Assembly (NCBI GenBank): GCA_012514925.1
Contig: JAAYZI010000019.1
Span: 1 to 13,824, forward strand
Reading direction: 5' to 3'
Length of the DNA: 13,824 nt
Source of the DNA: Deltaproteobacteria bacterium
GTDB taxonomy: Bacteria; Bdellovibrionota_C; UBA2361; JAAYZI01
This document shows positions 6,966 to 13,824 of the stretch, piece by piece. How positions within the stretch are numbered: the first letter of the stretch is position 1; every line of letters starts with the position of its first letter. The position numbers and the translations under genes are program-made. The notes under the pieces were generated by a model. The model did no database searches and was not told the DNA's origin. It saw only the letters and a list, made by a program, of their open reading frames with translations.

Positions 6966-7031
6966 AACCTGCCGGATTAGGCTTTAGTTAATTAGCCGGA
7001 CTTCCGATCCTAGCAGATATAGGAAGCGCTT

Positions 7032-8993
7032 ATGGTGGAGGTTTATCATAAAAACCCAACGCAGGGGTCCTTGTTTGCTGGCCGCTATCAGGTCGAGAAA
7101 CTCTTAGGCGAAGGGGCTATGGGCAGGGTCTTTCTGGCCCGGGATACCATGCTTTCAAATGAGCGAGTAGCGCTCAAGGTGTTACACCAGAGTCTTTGCG
7201 CGGATGCGCGTCATACTAAACGGTTTTTGCGTGAAATTCAGCTGACCCGTAAGATCACCCACCCGAACATCGTACGTACTTTTGAGATCGGCTCTCAAGG
7301 AGGCTGGTTGTTCTTCAGCATGGAATACGCTCCAGGGAAAACTTTGAAAGAGATGATCAGCGAGGGGCAAGTTGAGTTAGGAAAAGTAAAGGACATTTTA
7401 CTAGAGATAGCCTGCGGCCTGCAGGCTATTCATGAAGCCGGCATAATTCACCGTGACCTCAAACCTGGAAATGTTATTTGCAGCCCCGACTACAAGATTA
7501 AGATTACTGACTTTGGAATCGCCAGACCAGATGCCTCCGATTTGACAGGCCACGATGAACTGCTTGGCAGTATCCGGTATTTGGCTCCGGAGTGTTGGAC
7601 TGGAACAAATGTCGGTCCACCCGCAGATATGTACGCCTTGGGAGTCGTGGGGTACGAATTGTTTACCGGGATAGTGCCTTTTGATGGCGAGGGCGCAGCG
7701 GAACTTATGTTCAAGCACTTGCAGATCAAACCACTGCGCCCTTCGGCGTTGCTGGACAGGGTGCCACACTGGGCTGATGAGTTGGTGATGAATCTGTTAG
7801 AGAAAGATCCGGCAAAGCGCTTCGGTACTGACCAGCTGATCGCGCTGTTAAGCGGCGATGGGGACCTTGAGGAAAAAATGCGATCCTACAGTTCTAATGA
7901 CTCAGTGGGAAGAAAGTTCGGGTTTGAAGCTCCGGATTATTCCTTCCCCCCAAACGAAACAGCCGGTGTTGCCGAGTCTGAGGACGATTGGCTTCCAGAA
8001 TCTCCGTTGTCGGAAGAGAATCTGGGGTCCACTGACTTGCCGCTGATTGAAGATCCCGACAGGTATTCATGGGTTACAGATAAAAAGCTGCACTCTACCC
8101 CATCCATAGAATCCCGTCTCTTTCAGCATTCGGGAGGACATGTTTTCGGAAGCGGGGCGCACGCCACTCCTGATGGAATGGGTGCACACCTGCTACGCTT
8201 GTTACTGGCGCCTGGACTATTCGTAGTTGTTGGTATTCCACTTGCAGTGCCGCTTGCTTTCTTGGCGCGGACCCTGTGGGGATGGAGGGAAGAGGAAGGC
8301 GTAATTTTTGCCTTGGCGGCATTGCTGGTGCTGCTGCTCTATGCCCTGATTGCCGCGATTCCCTTGACATGCTTAGGCGCAATTGCGCTGCCAGTTCGCA
8401 AGTTACCTCGGGTATGGTTGAAGATCGGCGTGGCCCTTATGCCGACGGTAACGATCATGGCACTGGTATACACGGGGTGGTCGATCCTAGTTGGAGGTGG
8501 CGGGGAGGATGGATTAGAGCTTTCTAAGCTTTTGTATGCTTGGCAGGAGGGCGTGCGCGCGGTGATTGATAATTTATTCAGGGTGACTGGAATCTTTCCC
8601 TATGGCAGCCACTATTATGCGACGCTTGGCCAGAATGGCGCAGCTCTTGCCGTAGGAGGATCGTGGGGCGGACTGTTGTTGTACTACGTGCTTCTGGTTG
8701 CCTATTTGAGGAGTGTTATATCAGCCTACTCTGAAGGGCTTTGCCAACATCCTCGGGAGAAGCGACGGCTGATCCGGCTGATTGTGGCCCTGACCGTGGT
8801 GTGCTTATTGGAGTTTGGGGCACGTCAGTATCTGGGACCATCTGAAGCATGGCGGTCCGCCGCAAGTCAAGTCGTAAGTGCTGCGGGCAGTGATATTGAC
8901 AGCTATGCTATTACGTGTGGGCTTATGAATTGGGCTTTACTGATACTAGGCTTCTTTTTGTTTGATCAGTTGAGGCGCCGCAGTAACGAATAG
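7032..8993 (+). CDS. Ser/Thr protein kinase with polytopic C-terminal membrane domain
   Basis: Hanks-type kinase of 653 residues that phosphorylates serine/threonine on unknown targets. The catalytic domain (about 19-275) looks complete: glycine loop GEGAMGRV (26-33), VALKVL with Lys49, helix-C Glu68, HRDLKPGN (140-147, catalytic Asp142), DFG (160-162), APE (185-187) and the DMYALGVVGYEL F-helix. An acidic Pro/Ser-rich linker follows (about 280-385). Then come about six hydrophobic segments (near 386-412, 423-455, 463-487, 537-558, 581-596, 627-645). This differs from PknB-type kinases, which have one membrane helix and PASTA repeats; no known sensor domain was recognised in the membrane part. 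ATG is preceded by AGGAAG. The gene diverges from pyrE and ends 15 bp from the 3' end of lepB. The kinase assignment is firm; the role is unknown. Confidence 0.93.
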   Translation: MVEVYHKNPTQGSLFAGRYQVEKLLGEGAMGRVFLARDTMLSNERVALKVLHQSLCADARHTKRFLREIQLTRKITHPNIVRTFEIGSQGGWLFFSMEYAPGKTLKEMISEGQVELGKVKDILLEIACGLQAIHEAGIIHRDLKPGNVICSPDYKIKITDFGIARPDASDLTGHDELLGSIRYLAPECWTGTNVGPPADMYALGVVGYELFTGIVPFDGEGAAELMFKHLQIKPLRPSALLDRVPHWADELVMNLLEKDPAKRFGTDQLIALLSGDGDLEEKMRSYSSNDSVGRKFGFEAPDYSFPPNETAGVAESEDDWLPESPLSEENLGSTDLPLIEDPDRYSWVTDKKLHSTPSIESRLFQHSGGHVFGSGAHATPDGMGAHLLRLLLAPGLFVVVGIPLAVPLAFLARTLWGWREEEGVIFALAALLVLLLYALIAAIPLTCLGAIALPVRKLPRVWLKIGVALMPTVTIMALVYTGWSILVGGGGEDGLELSKLLYAWQEGVRAVIDNLFRVTGIFPYGSHYYATLGQNGAALAVGGSWGGLLLYYVLLVAYLRSVISAYSEGLCQHPREKRRLIRLIVALTVVCLLEFGARQYLGPSEAWRSAASQVVSAAGSDIDSYAITCGLMNWALLILGFFLFDQLRRRSNE

Positions 8994-9008
8994 GGACCGT
9001 CCTTATTA

Positions 9009-9659
9009 TTACCTCACCAATTTACCGATGCGGTCCCAGGAGTACCACGACCAGTAAATGACCTGCGCCTTGCCTTTAATCAGATCACTGTCGAGGAATG
9101 GGCCGTCGCCCCAGTAGCGGGAGTCTTTGGATTTATCGCGGTTGTCCCCTAAGAGCAGTACTTTGTCAGCGGGAACTGTAACGGGGCCAAAATGATCACG
9201 CCCTCCTTCTTCCCAGCGGACTTCGTAGGGTTCGTTGTAGGGTTCGTTATTGATGAGCACCGTGCGGCCACGCACCTCGACCGTGTCTCCAGGCAAGCCG
9301 ATCACACGCTTAATGATATTAACTTTAGATTCATCTTCGGCGAGGGTGTTTGGATCATCTTTCCGCGTAAAAACCACGATATCGCCGCGTTTAGGCATGC
9401 CCCACTGCCAAAGGGTGCGCTTCACGAATGGCAGCCTGAATCCGTAATTCAGTTTTGTTATTAAGAGATGGTCTCCGATCATCAGGGCGGGAATCATTGA
9501 CCCGGAGGGGATCTTGAAGGCTTCCACTACTGAAGCCCGCAGCACTATCGCTGCAGCTATGAACAGAGCGAGCGTCTTAAAAAAAGAAAATAATTCTTGT
9601 CGAGCATTACCGGATTTAGCAACATCTTCCGAATTGGTCGACGCAGTGTCGTTATTCAT
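9009..9659 (-). CDS. lepB: Signal peptidase I
   Basis: Membrane-bound serine protease that removes signal peptides from exported preproteins on the outer face of the inner membrane. The product has 216 residues. It has one N-terminal membrane helix (about 25-45), the catalytic box PSGSM with Ser54, the general-base box IIKRVIGLPGD with Lys117, and the GDNRDKSKDSRYWG box starting at 171. This is the Ser-Lys dyad of family S26. ATG 9659 is preferred over an in-frame TTG seven codons upstream (9680). Neither has a clear Shine-Dalgarno, so the start is uncertain by a few residues. A good promoter lies 54-83 bases upstream. The gene converges with the kinase gene with 15 bp between the stop codons. 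Confidence 0.96.
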   Translation of the reverse strand: MNNDTASTNSEDVAKSGNARQELFSFFKTLALFIAAAIVLRASVVEAFKIPSGSMIPALMIGDHLLITKLNYGFRLPFVKRTLWQWGMPKRGDIVVFTRKDDPNTLAEDESKVNIIKRVIGLPGDTVEVRGRTVLINNEPYNEPYEVRWEEGGRDHFGPVTVPADKVLLLGDNRDKSKDSRYWGDGPFLDSDLIKGKAQVIYWSWYSWDRIGKLVR

Positions 9660-9712
9660 TTTGCGCGTGCATTTAAACAAATGGATTCGCTGTCACTCGC
9701 ACTACACTTATT

Positions 9713-9742
9713 ATAATGCCGCTCTTATGGCAAGGCTGTCAA
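9713..9742 (-). promoter_or_regulatory. Sigma-70-type promoter of lepB
   Basis: On the minus strand a perfect -35 TTGACA (9737-9742) is followed after 18 bases by CATTAT (9713-9718), which overlaps TATAAT. The predicted start is near 9705, about 45 bases before the lepB ATG. lepB can therefore be transcribed independently of the unknown gene upstream. Confidence 0.6.
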
Positions 9743-9756
9743 ACTGTCGGTTAGGT

Positions 9757-10074
9757 TTAAGCCGAGTAGGTTTGTCGCCGTCCGAAGACTACTGTTTGAC
9801 AGTCAACTGTAACTGTTGGTTGCTTGGTTGTAACTGTGGAGATAAAGATGCCTGGTTCAAAGGCACGTTCTTTTAAAACTTCGACTTTATCTTTTTCAGG
9901 AACAATCATGTTAGCTGTGATTGAGAAATTTATCTCGACCACGACGTGACCTGGAGTTTCGTCGAGGATTTTTGTGATCATACCGTAAATCGGGTAGGTC
10001 TTGCCTAATTCCACCTCTCCGGCAGATACTTCTAAACCGTACTTTTCAAAGAAGTTTTGTTCTTTTTGTTCCAT
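9757..10074 (-). CDS. Small protein of unknown function, upstream of lepB
   Basis: 105 residues, not recognised by name. It looks like a real gene: AAGGG lies about 8 bases before the ATG, the codon use resembles its neighbours, and the composition is that of a compact, soluble, beta-rich protein. The N-terminus is charged (MEQKEQNFFEKYG), followed by an alternating hydrophobic middle (HVVVEINFSI) and a C-terminus with VDCQTVVFGRRQ. There is no signal peptide or membrane helix, and one cysteine near 92. It is co-oriented with lepB, 97 bp upstream, but lepB has its own promoter, so a functional link is not shown. Confidence 0.7.
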   Translation of the reverse strand: MEQKEQNFFEKYGLEVSAGEVELGKTYPIYGMITKILDETPGHVVVEINFSITANMIVPEKDKVEVLKERAFEPGIFISTVTTKQPTVTVDCQTVVFGRRQTYSA

Positions 10075-10184
10075 CTTATCAACCCTTCGCTAAAGCTGTT
10101 AAGAGCCCCTACACTCTATACACTAATCTGTGCCTGGAAAAGTTTGCTTCAGTTTCTTTAAGGGGTGGCAGATGGCGCTTCAGT

Positions 10185-10280
10185 ATCCGGTCACATGAAT
10201 ATTAAGCTCAGGGATTGCAATGTGTTACAGGTGCGATTATAAGAAGTATCGTAACTGTTTACGTATGGAATTGATTACAC
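10185..10280. repeat. Decayed fragments of the interspersed repeat
   Basis: GGTCACATGAATATTA (from about 10189) resembles the left end of copy C. CGTAACTGTTTACG...GGAATTGATTACAC (10250-10280) aligns with the reversed right end of copy B at about 23 of 31 positions. The two pieces are in opposite orientations and the palindromic core is missing, so this is a degenerate mosaic and not an intact copy. Confidence 0.45.
10215..10243 (+). promoter_or_regulatory. Putative promoter upstream of the orphan gene
   Basis: TTGCAA (10215-10220) and TATAAG (10238-10243) with a 17-base spacer match sigma-70 consensus at 4/6 and 5/6. The predicted start is near 10250. That gives a leader of about 117 bases before ATG 10367, or a transcript of about 75 bases if it stops at the hairpin at 10303-10325. 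Confidence 0.5.
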
Positions 10281-10302
10281 AAACACCAAAGCTTAAGCAA
10301 AA

Positions 10303-10325
10303 GGTCCCCTTAGGGGATCATTTTT
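10303..10325 (+). terminator. Terminator-like hairpin in the leader of the orphan gene
   Basis: GGTCCCC (10303-10309) pairs with GGGGATC (10313-10319) through 7 bp (one G-T) with a 3-base loop, followed by ATTTTT. This has the shape of an intrinsic terminator on the + strand. TAGGGG (10311-10316) can alternatively pair with CCCCTA (10327-10332), which would break the terminator stem. No + gene lies immediately upstream. It would therefore end either a short RNA or the orphan-gene leader (attenuation). Confidence 0.5.
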
Positions 10326-10366
10326 ACCCCTAAAATCAGAACTGTTCGTTAAATTACACGTTGCCC

Positions 10367-11131
10367 ATGGATCCTTTGACCAAAATTGAGGTTTTTGAGG
10401 TCGATCCGATTGTTGCGGAGGTTCTTTGTTGGCTTGTTGAGGACACGAATAGGTTATGGGAAAATTGGCAACTCTCTCTCAACAACATGAAGCGGCAACT
10501 CAGACGCAAAGGGCTCCCCTTTGACCAAGCGCCAACTTATGATAAGCCGCAGGACGGCGACACCATCAATGGAACTTACTGGAAAAGTTTGAATGAAATG
10601 GCTTTGCTCCTGCGTTCCAGTATTGAGAGTTACCTTCGTGGAGAAAAGAATCGGCCGACAGAAACTATTCGTTCGGAGTGTCAACGGATGCTTGATCTGG
10701 TCGATAGAATTCTAGGTGAGGCAGCAGATTGGCTAGGAGTGAAGAACGTAGAGGATGCACCTGCTGTTAGCTCAGAGAGGCTGAAAGGTCTTTTGAAATC
10801 GTTTCTCGATGATTTAGAGGGAATAGCTGCTGCTCATCCAGAATTATATGACACTGATGTCGGAGATCAGCTATCTGAGGCATTAGTCCGACACTATGTG
10901 AAAGCATCGAAGAGAACAAGGCTCCCCCACTCTTTTGGCATGTTTTCTGAAGAAGCGAATACCAAGGTCCGAGATGCCCTTTTGAAGTTTATTTCTAAAG
11001 CCAAGAAAATTGCTGCAGAAGAGGGCATAAACGAACCAAGAAGCAGACTTAGCACTATTCAGGACGATTCGGTAAGTACAGAGAAGGGCGAATGCTACGA
11101 TGTGTTTTTCGGGCATCTCGACTTCATATAA
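10367..11131 (+). CDS. Orphan protein of unknown function
   Basis: 254 residues if started at ATG 10367 (an in-frame TTG lies two codons earlier). There is no clear Shine-Dalgarno for either start. No family was recognised. The protein appears soluble and mostly alpha-helical, with a mildly acidic N-terminal half (VEDTNRLWENWQLSLNNMKR), a central acidic helix region (LKSFLDDLEGIAAAHPELYD), a basic patch (VKASKRTRLPH) and a lysine-rich helix (KFISKAKKIAAEE). The C-terminus after about 235 (STEKGECYDVFFGHLDFI) looks unlike the rest and might be a frameshifted or run-on tail. Codon use is somewhat more A/T-rich and less regular than that of the neighbouring housekeeping genes. The setting is a patch with repeat debris on both sides, which fits a laterally acquired gene. 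Confidence 0.6.
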   Translation: MDPLTKIEVFEVDPIVAEVLCWLVEDTNRLWENWQLSLNNMKRQLRRKGLPFDQAPTYDKPQDGDTINGTYWKSLNEMALLLRSSIESYLRGEKNRPTETIRSECQRMLDLVDRILGEAADWLGVKNVEDAPAVSSERLKGLLKSFLDDLEGIAAAHPELYDTDVGDQLSEALVRHYVKASKRTRLPHSFGMFSEEANTKVRDALLKFISKAKKIAAEEGINEPRSRLSTIQDDSVSTEKGECYDVFFGHLDFI

Positions 11132-11191
11132 TGCCTCAGCGAAATGTAACCTAAACGCTTCCAAGCATAGGTAGTCCTCAGAAGCTGCATC

Positions 11192-11215
11192 TTTACTTTC
11201 TCCAGAGAAAGTAAA
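11192..11215. repeat. Interspersed palindromic repeat, core-only copy D
   Basis: TTTACTTTCTCC and AGAGAAAGTAAA form an 11-bp stem with only the central pair mismatched. The inner 18 bases match the core of copies A-C at 17 of 18 positions. Outside the palindrome the similarity ends. It lies between the orphan gene and the Memo gene, whose stop codons face each other, and could also serve as a 3'-end hairpin, though a proper T-run is missing on the + side. Confidence 0.65.
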
Positions 11216-11257
11216 AATAAATTCTCCTTAATCATACAGGAACAGGGCTTAAGAGCA

Positions 11258-12496
11258 TCAAAGCGCCCCATAAAAGGCCATGCCCGCAAACGTGACCGCG
11301 CAATCACTTTGGTAATCAACGGCTTGCCGGTAATCCAACAGCACGGCTTGGCTGCAGAGATTTAAGCGGTTAAGCAGGTCGAGCAGAAGGTATACTGCAG
11401 GAAAGCCACAAATTCGTCGCGCATCCTGGTCCTTGCAAATATGGGAGAGTAACCCTTGCGTATCTCGCCCGAGCAGGGTTTGCAAATAAAGACGATCCTG
11501 CTCCTCAACCTGGAGCATGAACTCTGGTGAAAGCCTTTGCTGGTCCCCGAAGCTTTGACCAAGATGCGCCATATCCACCCCGGCGATCAAGCATACTTTC
11601 TGTCCGGCGAGGATGCGATCTGAAAGAGCGCGACTAAGCGCCCCAGCAAAAGCTTCGTACTCTTCGGCTTCCTCCGGTCGCTTACCATTGTCAATCAAGG
11701 TGTGGAAGCTACCCACCAAAATCGGCATAATCACAGGGTTAGATTGCAGCCGTCCCAAAAAAGGGATCTGTAGCTCCAATGAATGTTCATTTTTATGCAA
11801 AATCTCATCTGCAAAACTGCGCTCTTCGCCATAGGCCGCCGCCACTTCCTGCACCAACTCACGATCATTTGAGACCACTCCTAGAGGACTTTCAAAATCT
11901 TTTTTGGTGAGGTGAAAGATGTGTGGACTGTATTGATGAGCCGTGCCCAAAAGCACATAAAGATCGTGCTGCTGGCCCTTTAAGGCGCTGTAAGCGATCC
12001 CGTAGGTGGCCCCTCCGCGGCGATAATCAATGTGAGGCGAGATTAAAGCCACTAAGCGTCCCGGTGCGTCTTTGGGAGCGGTGTTGGAGTTAAGGTAGTT
12101 ATCAATAAGATTTTGCAAAGCGCGTTTTTCCGCAGGATAACTGAGGCCAGACAAATTAGCTGGTCGAATAAGCTTACAAAAAAAATCCTGCTTAAACTTT
12201 TGATATGCAGCCGTAAAGGTTGGGCTATCCAAAAAGAGATATTGGTCGATAGTCGTGATCAATTCGGTTAAAAATTCAGAGGTCAGACCTTGCCCTTCAA
12301 AACGGCTTAAAATCTCGGCATCTGAGGTTTGACCGTTGAAACAAGCAAGCAGCGGAACAGTCGCGGCGCTAAGAATTAACGGACGTTCGGCAACACCAAT
12401 TGGGCAGCGCAACACTATCAGTTCTTGATTTTGAATTCGCTCCACCCTAGCATCAATTGGAAACCTCAGGCGTGGATATTTAAAAGAGTCTTCCAT
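11258..12496 (-). CDS. Memo-family protein with N-terminal PqqD-like region
   Basis: 412 residues. The C-terminal part (about 145-412) is a Memo domain (AmmeMemoRadiSam system protein B family), with a fold related to class III non-haem iron dioxygenases. Candidate metal ligands are in place: His155 in SPHIDY, His187 in LLGTAHQ, Asp308/His311 in AGVDMAHLG and Cys363 in RRICGFP, together with the conserved NEHSLELQIPFL (236-247). Human MEMO1 uses His49, His81 and Cys244 at corresponding places. Residues about 35-95 (LSAATVPLLACFNGQTSDAE onward) resemble a PqqD-type winged helix. No signal peptide is seen. The biochemical role of bacterial Memo proteins is not settled. Its usual partners AMMECR1 and a radical-SAM enzyme are absent here. 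There is no clear Shine-Dalgarno before ATG 12496. It lies 152 bp downstream of mnmE on the same strand. Confidence 0.87.
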   Translation of the reverse strand: MEDSFKYPRLRFPIDARVERIQNQELIVLRCPIGVAERPLILSAATVPLLACFNGQTSDAEILSRFEGQGLTSEFLTELITTIDQYLFLDSPTFTAAYQKFKQDFFCKLIRPANLSGLSYPAEKRALQNLIDNYLNSNTAPKDAPGRLVALISPHIDYRRGGATYGIAYSALKGQQHDLYVLLGTAHQYSPHIFHLTKKDFESPLGVVSNDRELVQEVAAAYGEERSFADEILHKNEHSLELQIPFLGRLQSNPVIMPILVGSFHTLIDNGKRPEEAEEYEAFAGALSRALSDRILAGQKVCLIAGVDMAHLGQSFGDQQRLSPEFMLQVEEQDRLYLQTLLGRDTQGLLSHICKDQDARRICGFPAVYLLLDLLNRLNLCSQAVLLDYRQAVDYQSDCAVTFAGMAFYGAL

Positions 12497-12605
12497 GTTG
12501 GGTTAGTTCCATTTTGTCAGGAGCTGATGCACATAATTTTAGGCACCGCGAGGCGCTTTTACCAGAAGTATTTTATAAGTAGAGCGTTTCCCCATAGAGT
12601 GCAGG

Positions 12606-12629
12606 AAGACTTGTAGTTTCGCAAGTCTT
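12606..12629 (-). terminator. Hairpin between mnmE and the Memo gene
   Basis: AAGACTTG (12606-12613) pairs perfectly with CAAGTCTT (12622-12629), extended by one wobble pair, with a 6-base loop, 19 bases beyond the mnmE stop. No T-run follows on the minus strand, so it is a weak terminator at most or an mRNA processing or stability structure. Confidence 0.4.
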
Positions 12630-12648
12630 AGCCCATAAATTACTTCCG

Positions 12649-13824
12649 TTATTTACCAATGCAGAAACGGCTGAAAATCCGTCCAAGGATATCTTCATTT
12701 GTGGTAGCGCCGATTAGCTCGTTCATAGCGTTTAAGGCTGACCTTAGCTCCAGAGCGGTGATCTCCTCCGGTAATTTTTGATGGACAGTCTGGGTGGCGC
12801 GTCGCACTGCTGCCAGGGCACGTACCAGGCAGTCGCGGTGGCGTTCATTTGTGACAATCTGATTGGCGTGAGATTGATCGATAAGGTTACTGGAGAACTC
12901 TTGTATTAGGGCTTGCTTCAATTCGTCAAGGCCATCTCCGTGTTTGGCAGAGATGAAAAAGCCTTGCCGGGCAATACTTGCGTGCTCGTAATTTAATCCG
13001 TACGCAGCCGGGTTTAAGTCAATTTTGTTGGTGACGATCCAAATTTTTTTGGCGTGTGGTGTAAGCAGCTCAAAGGCCTCCTTCCAATCGTGATCTCCGG
13101 CGTCGGCGTCTACCAGATACAGAACCAGGTCCGCCCAAGGAATACGTTGTTTGGCACGTTCCATCGCGATTTTTTCTACTTTGTCTAGACTCTCTCCCAC
13201 TCCGGCGGTATCGCAAAAAACGAAACGGAAGCCTTCAAGTTCCAAAGATTCTTCGATTAGGTCACGGGTTGTGCCGGAGACTTCTGTTACAATTGCACGC
13301 TCCTGCCCCAGCAACATGTTAAGCAAGCTTGATTTTCCAACATTAGGCCGCCCCCATAGCAGCACTTTAAAACCTTCTCTGACATTTTGTCCGTAAGCAC
13401 AGGTTGTAACCAGGGCGTCCAGACGCTTTTCGATTTGGCCGAACAGGTTCAGCTTGGTTTCTACGGCGAGGTTCCCCAGGTCTTCTTCGGGGAAATCAAG
13501 GCCGGCCTCGATTTCAGCCAGCGCCTCCCTCAGCTCTTCGCCGATTTGCGTGGCAGTACGGCTTAGCTCTCCCTGCAGGCGTCCACCCGCCAGGGCCAGG
13601 GCCTTAGAGCTGGTGGCTTCTATTAAGTCGCAAACCGCCTCGGCCTGAATAAGATCAATCTTGCCGTTTAGGAACGCCCGCTTGGTGAACTCCCCAGGTG
13701 TAGCTGGGGTTGCTCCCGCTGAAAAAAGAGATCTTAGCAGTTGTCTTGCCAGTAAGGGGCTGCCGTGAAGATGAAACTCCGCAACATCCTCGCCGGTAAA
13801 ACTGTGTGGCCCAGCCATAAACAC
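12649..13824 (-). CDS. mnmE: tRNA modification GTPase MnmE, 5'-truncated by the window edge
   Basis: GTPase that, with MnmG, installs the (carboxymethyl)aminomethyl group on U34 of tRNAs reading two-fold degenerate codons. The frame is open to the right edge (392 codons including stop). By comparison with about 450-460 residues in the family, roughly 65-75 N-terminal residues lie outside the window. Visible are the folate-binding-domain end (SFTGEDVAEFHLHGSP) and helical domain, then the G domain: GRPNVGKSS (G1, with the K-loop Asn), GTTRD (G2), DTAG (G3), NKID (G4). The characteristic C-terminal FCIGK contains the essential cysteine. All key residues are present. In many bacteria mnmG follows mnmE, but here a Memo-family gene does. 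Confidence 0.97.
   Translation of the reverse strand: MFMAGPHSFTGEDVAEFHLHGSPLLARQLLRSLFSAGATPATPGEFTKRAFLNGKIDLIQAEAVCDLIEATSSKALALAGGRLQGELSRTATQIGEELREALAEIEAGLDFPEEDLGNLAVETKLNLFGQIEKRLDALVTTCAYGQNVREGFKVLLWGRPNVGKSSLLNMLLGQERAIVTEVSGTTRDLIEESLELEGFRFVFCDTAGVGESLDKVEKIAMERAKQRIPWADLVLYLVDADAGDHDWKEAFELLTPHAKKIWIVTNKIDLNPAAYGLNYEHASIARQGFFISAKHGDGLDELKQALIQEFSSNLIDQSHANQIVTNERHRDCLVRALAAVRRATQTVHQKLPEEITALELRSALNAMNELIGATTNEDILGRIFSRFCIGK

Noticed and set aside
9660..9680. Upstream TTG start for lepB
   Set aside because: The seven extra residues are not needed by the family and no ribosome site supports the TTG. The ATG is the simpler choice, though the call is not certain.
10883..11164. 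93-codon minus-strand frame overlapping the orphan gene
   Set aside because: It lies antisense over most of its length, without a ribosome site, and has no recognisable protein features.

Overview
The window carries typical bacterial chromosomal genes at roughly 50% GC. The best overall fit is a Deltaproteobacterium of the Desulfuromonadota type (Geobacter/Pelobacter-like). This rests on gyrA followed directly by gpsA, a Cache-type chemoreceptor with almost no HAMP and an acidic FxxF-like C-terminal tail, a lone cheW, a Ser/Thr kinase, and a Memo-family protein with an N-terminal extension. The assignment comes from gene content and remembered family features, not from a search.

Layout from left to right. 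(1) The 3' part of gyrA and then gpsA, both on +, closely spaced and probably co-transcribed. (2) A 245-bp convergent gap with two stem-loops. (3) On -, an operon of a Cache-domain methyl-accepting chemotaxis protein and cheW, preceded by a leader full of inverted repeats. (4) A gap with two tandem 115-bp repeats (95% identical), then pyrE on -. A third, truncated repeat copy lies just upstream of pyrE in the opposite orientation, so pyrE is bracketed by inverted copies. (5) On +, a Ser/Thr protein kinase with a C-terminal domain of about six membrane helices, ending 15 bp from the 3' end of lepB (signal peptidase I, -). lepB has its own recognisable promoter. Upstream of it is a 105-codon conserved-looking unknown gene. 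(6) An accessory-looking patch at 10075-11257. It holds a good promoter, a terminator-like hairpin with a possible competing hairpin, decayed repeat pieces, and a 254-codon orphan gene. (7) On -, a Memo-family protein with an N-terminal PqqD-like region, preceded by the 3' part of mnmE, which runs off the right end.

Most genes are housekeeping: DNA topology, phospholipid precursor, pyrimidine synthesis, protein secretion and tRNA modification. Chemotaxis and Ser/Thr signalling genes are mixed in, and there is no single pathway. The most unusual content is non-coding: a MITE-like repeat family with a palindromic core ACTTTCTCCGGAGAAAGT (at least four sites), the structured chemoreceptor leader, and the promoter-hairpin arrangement in front of the orphan gene. 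The repeat copies all lie between genes.
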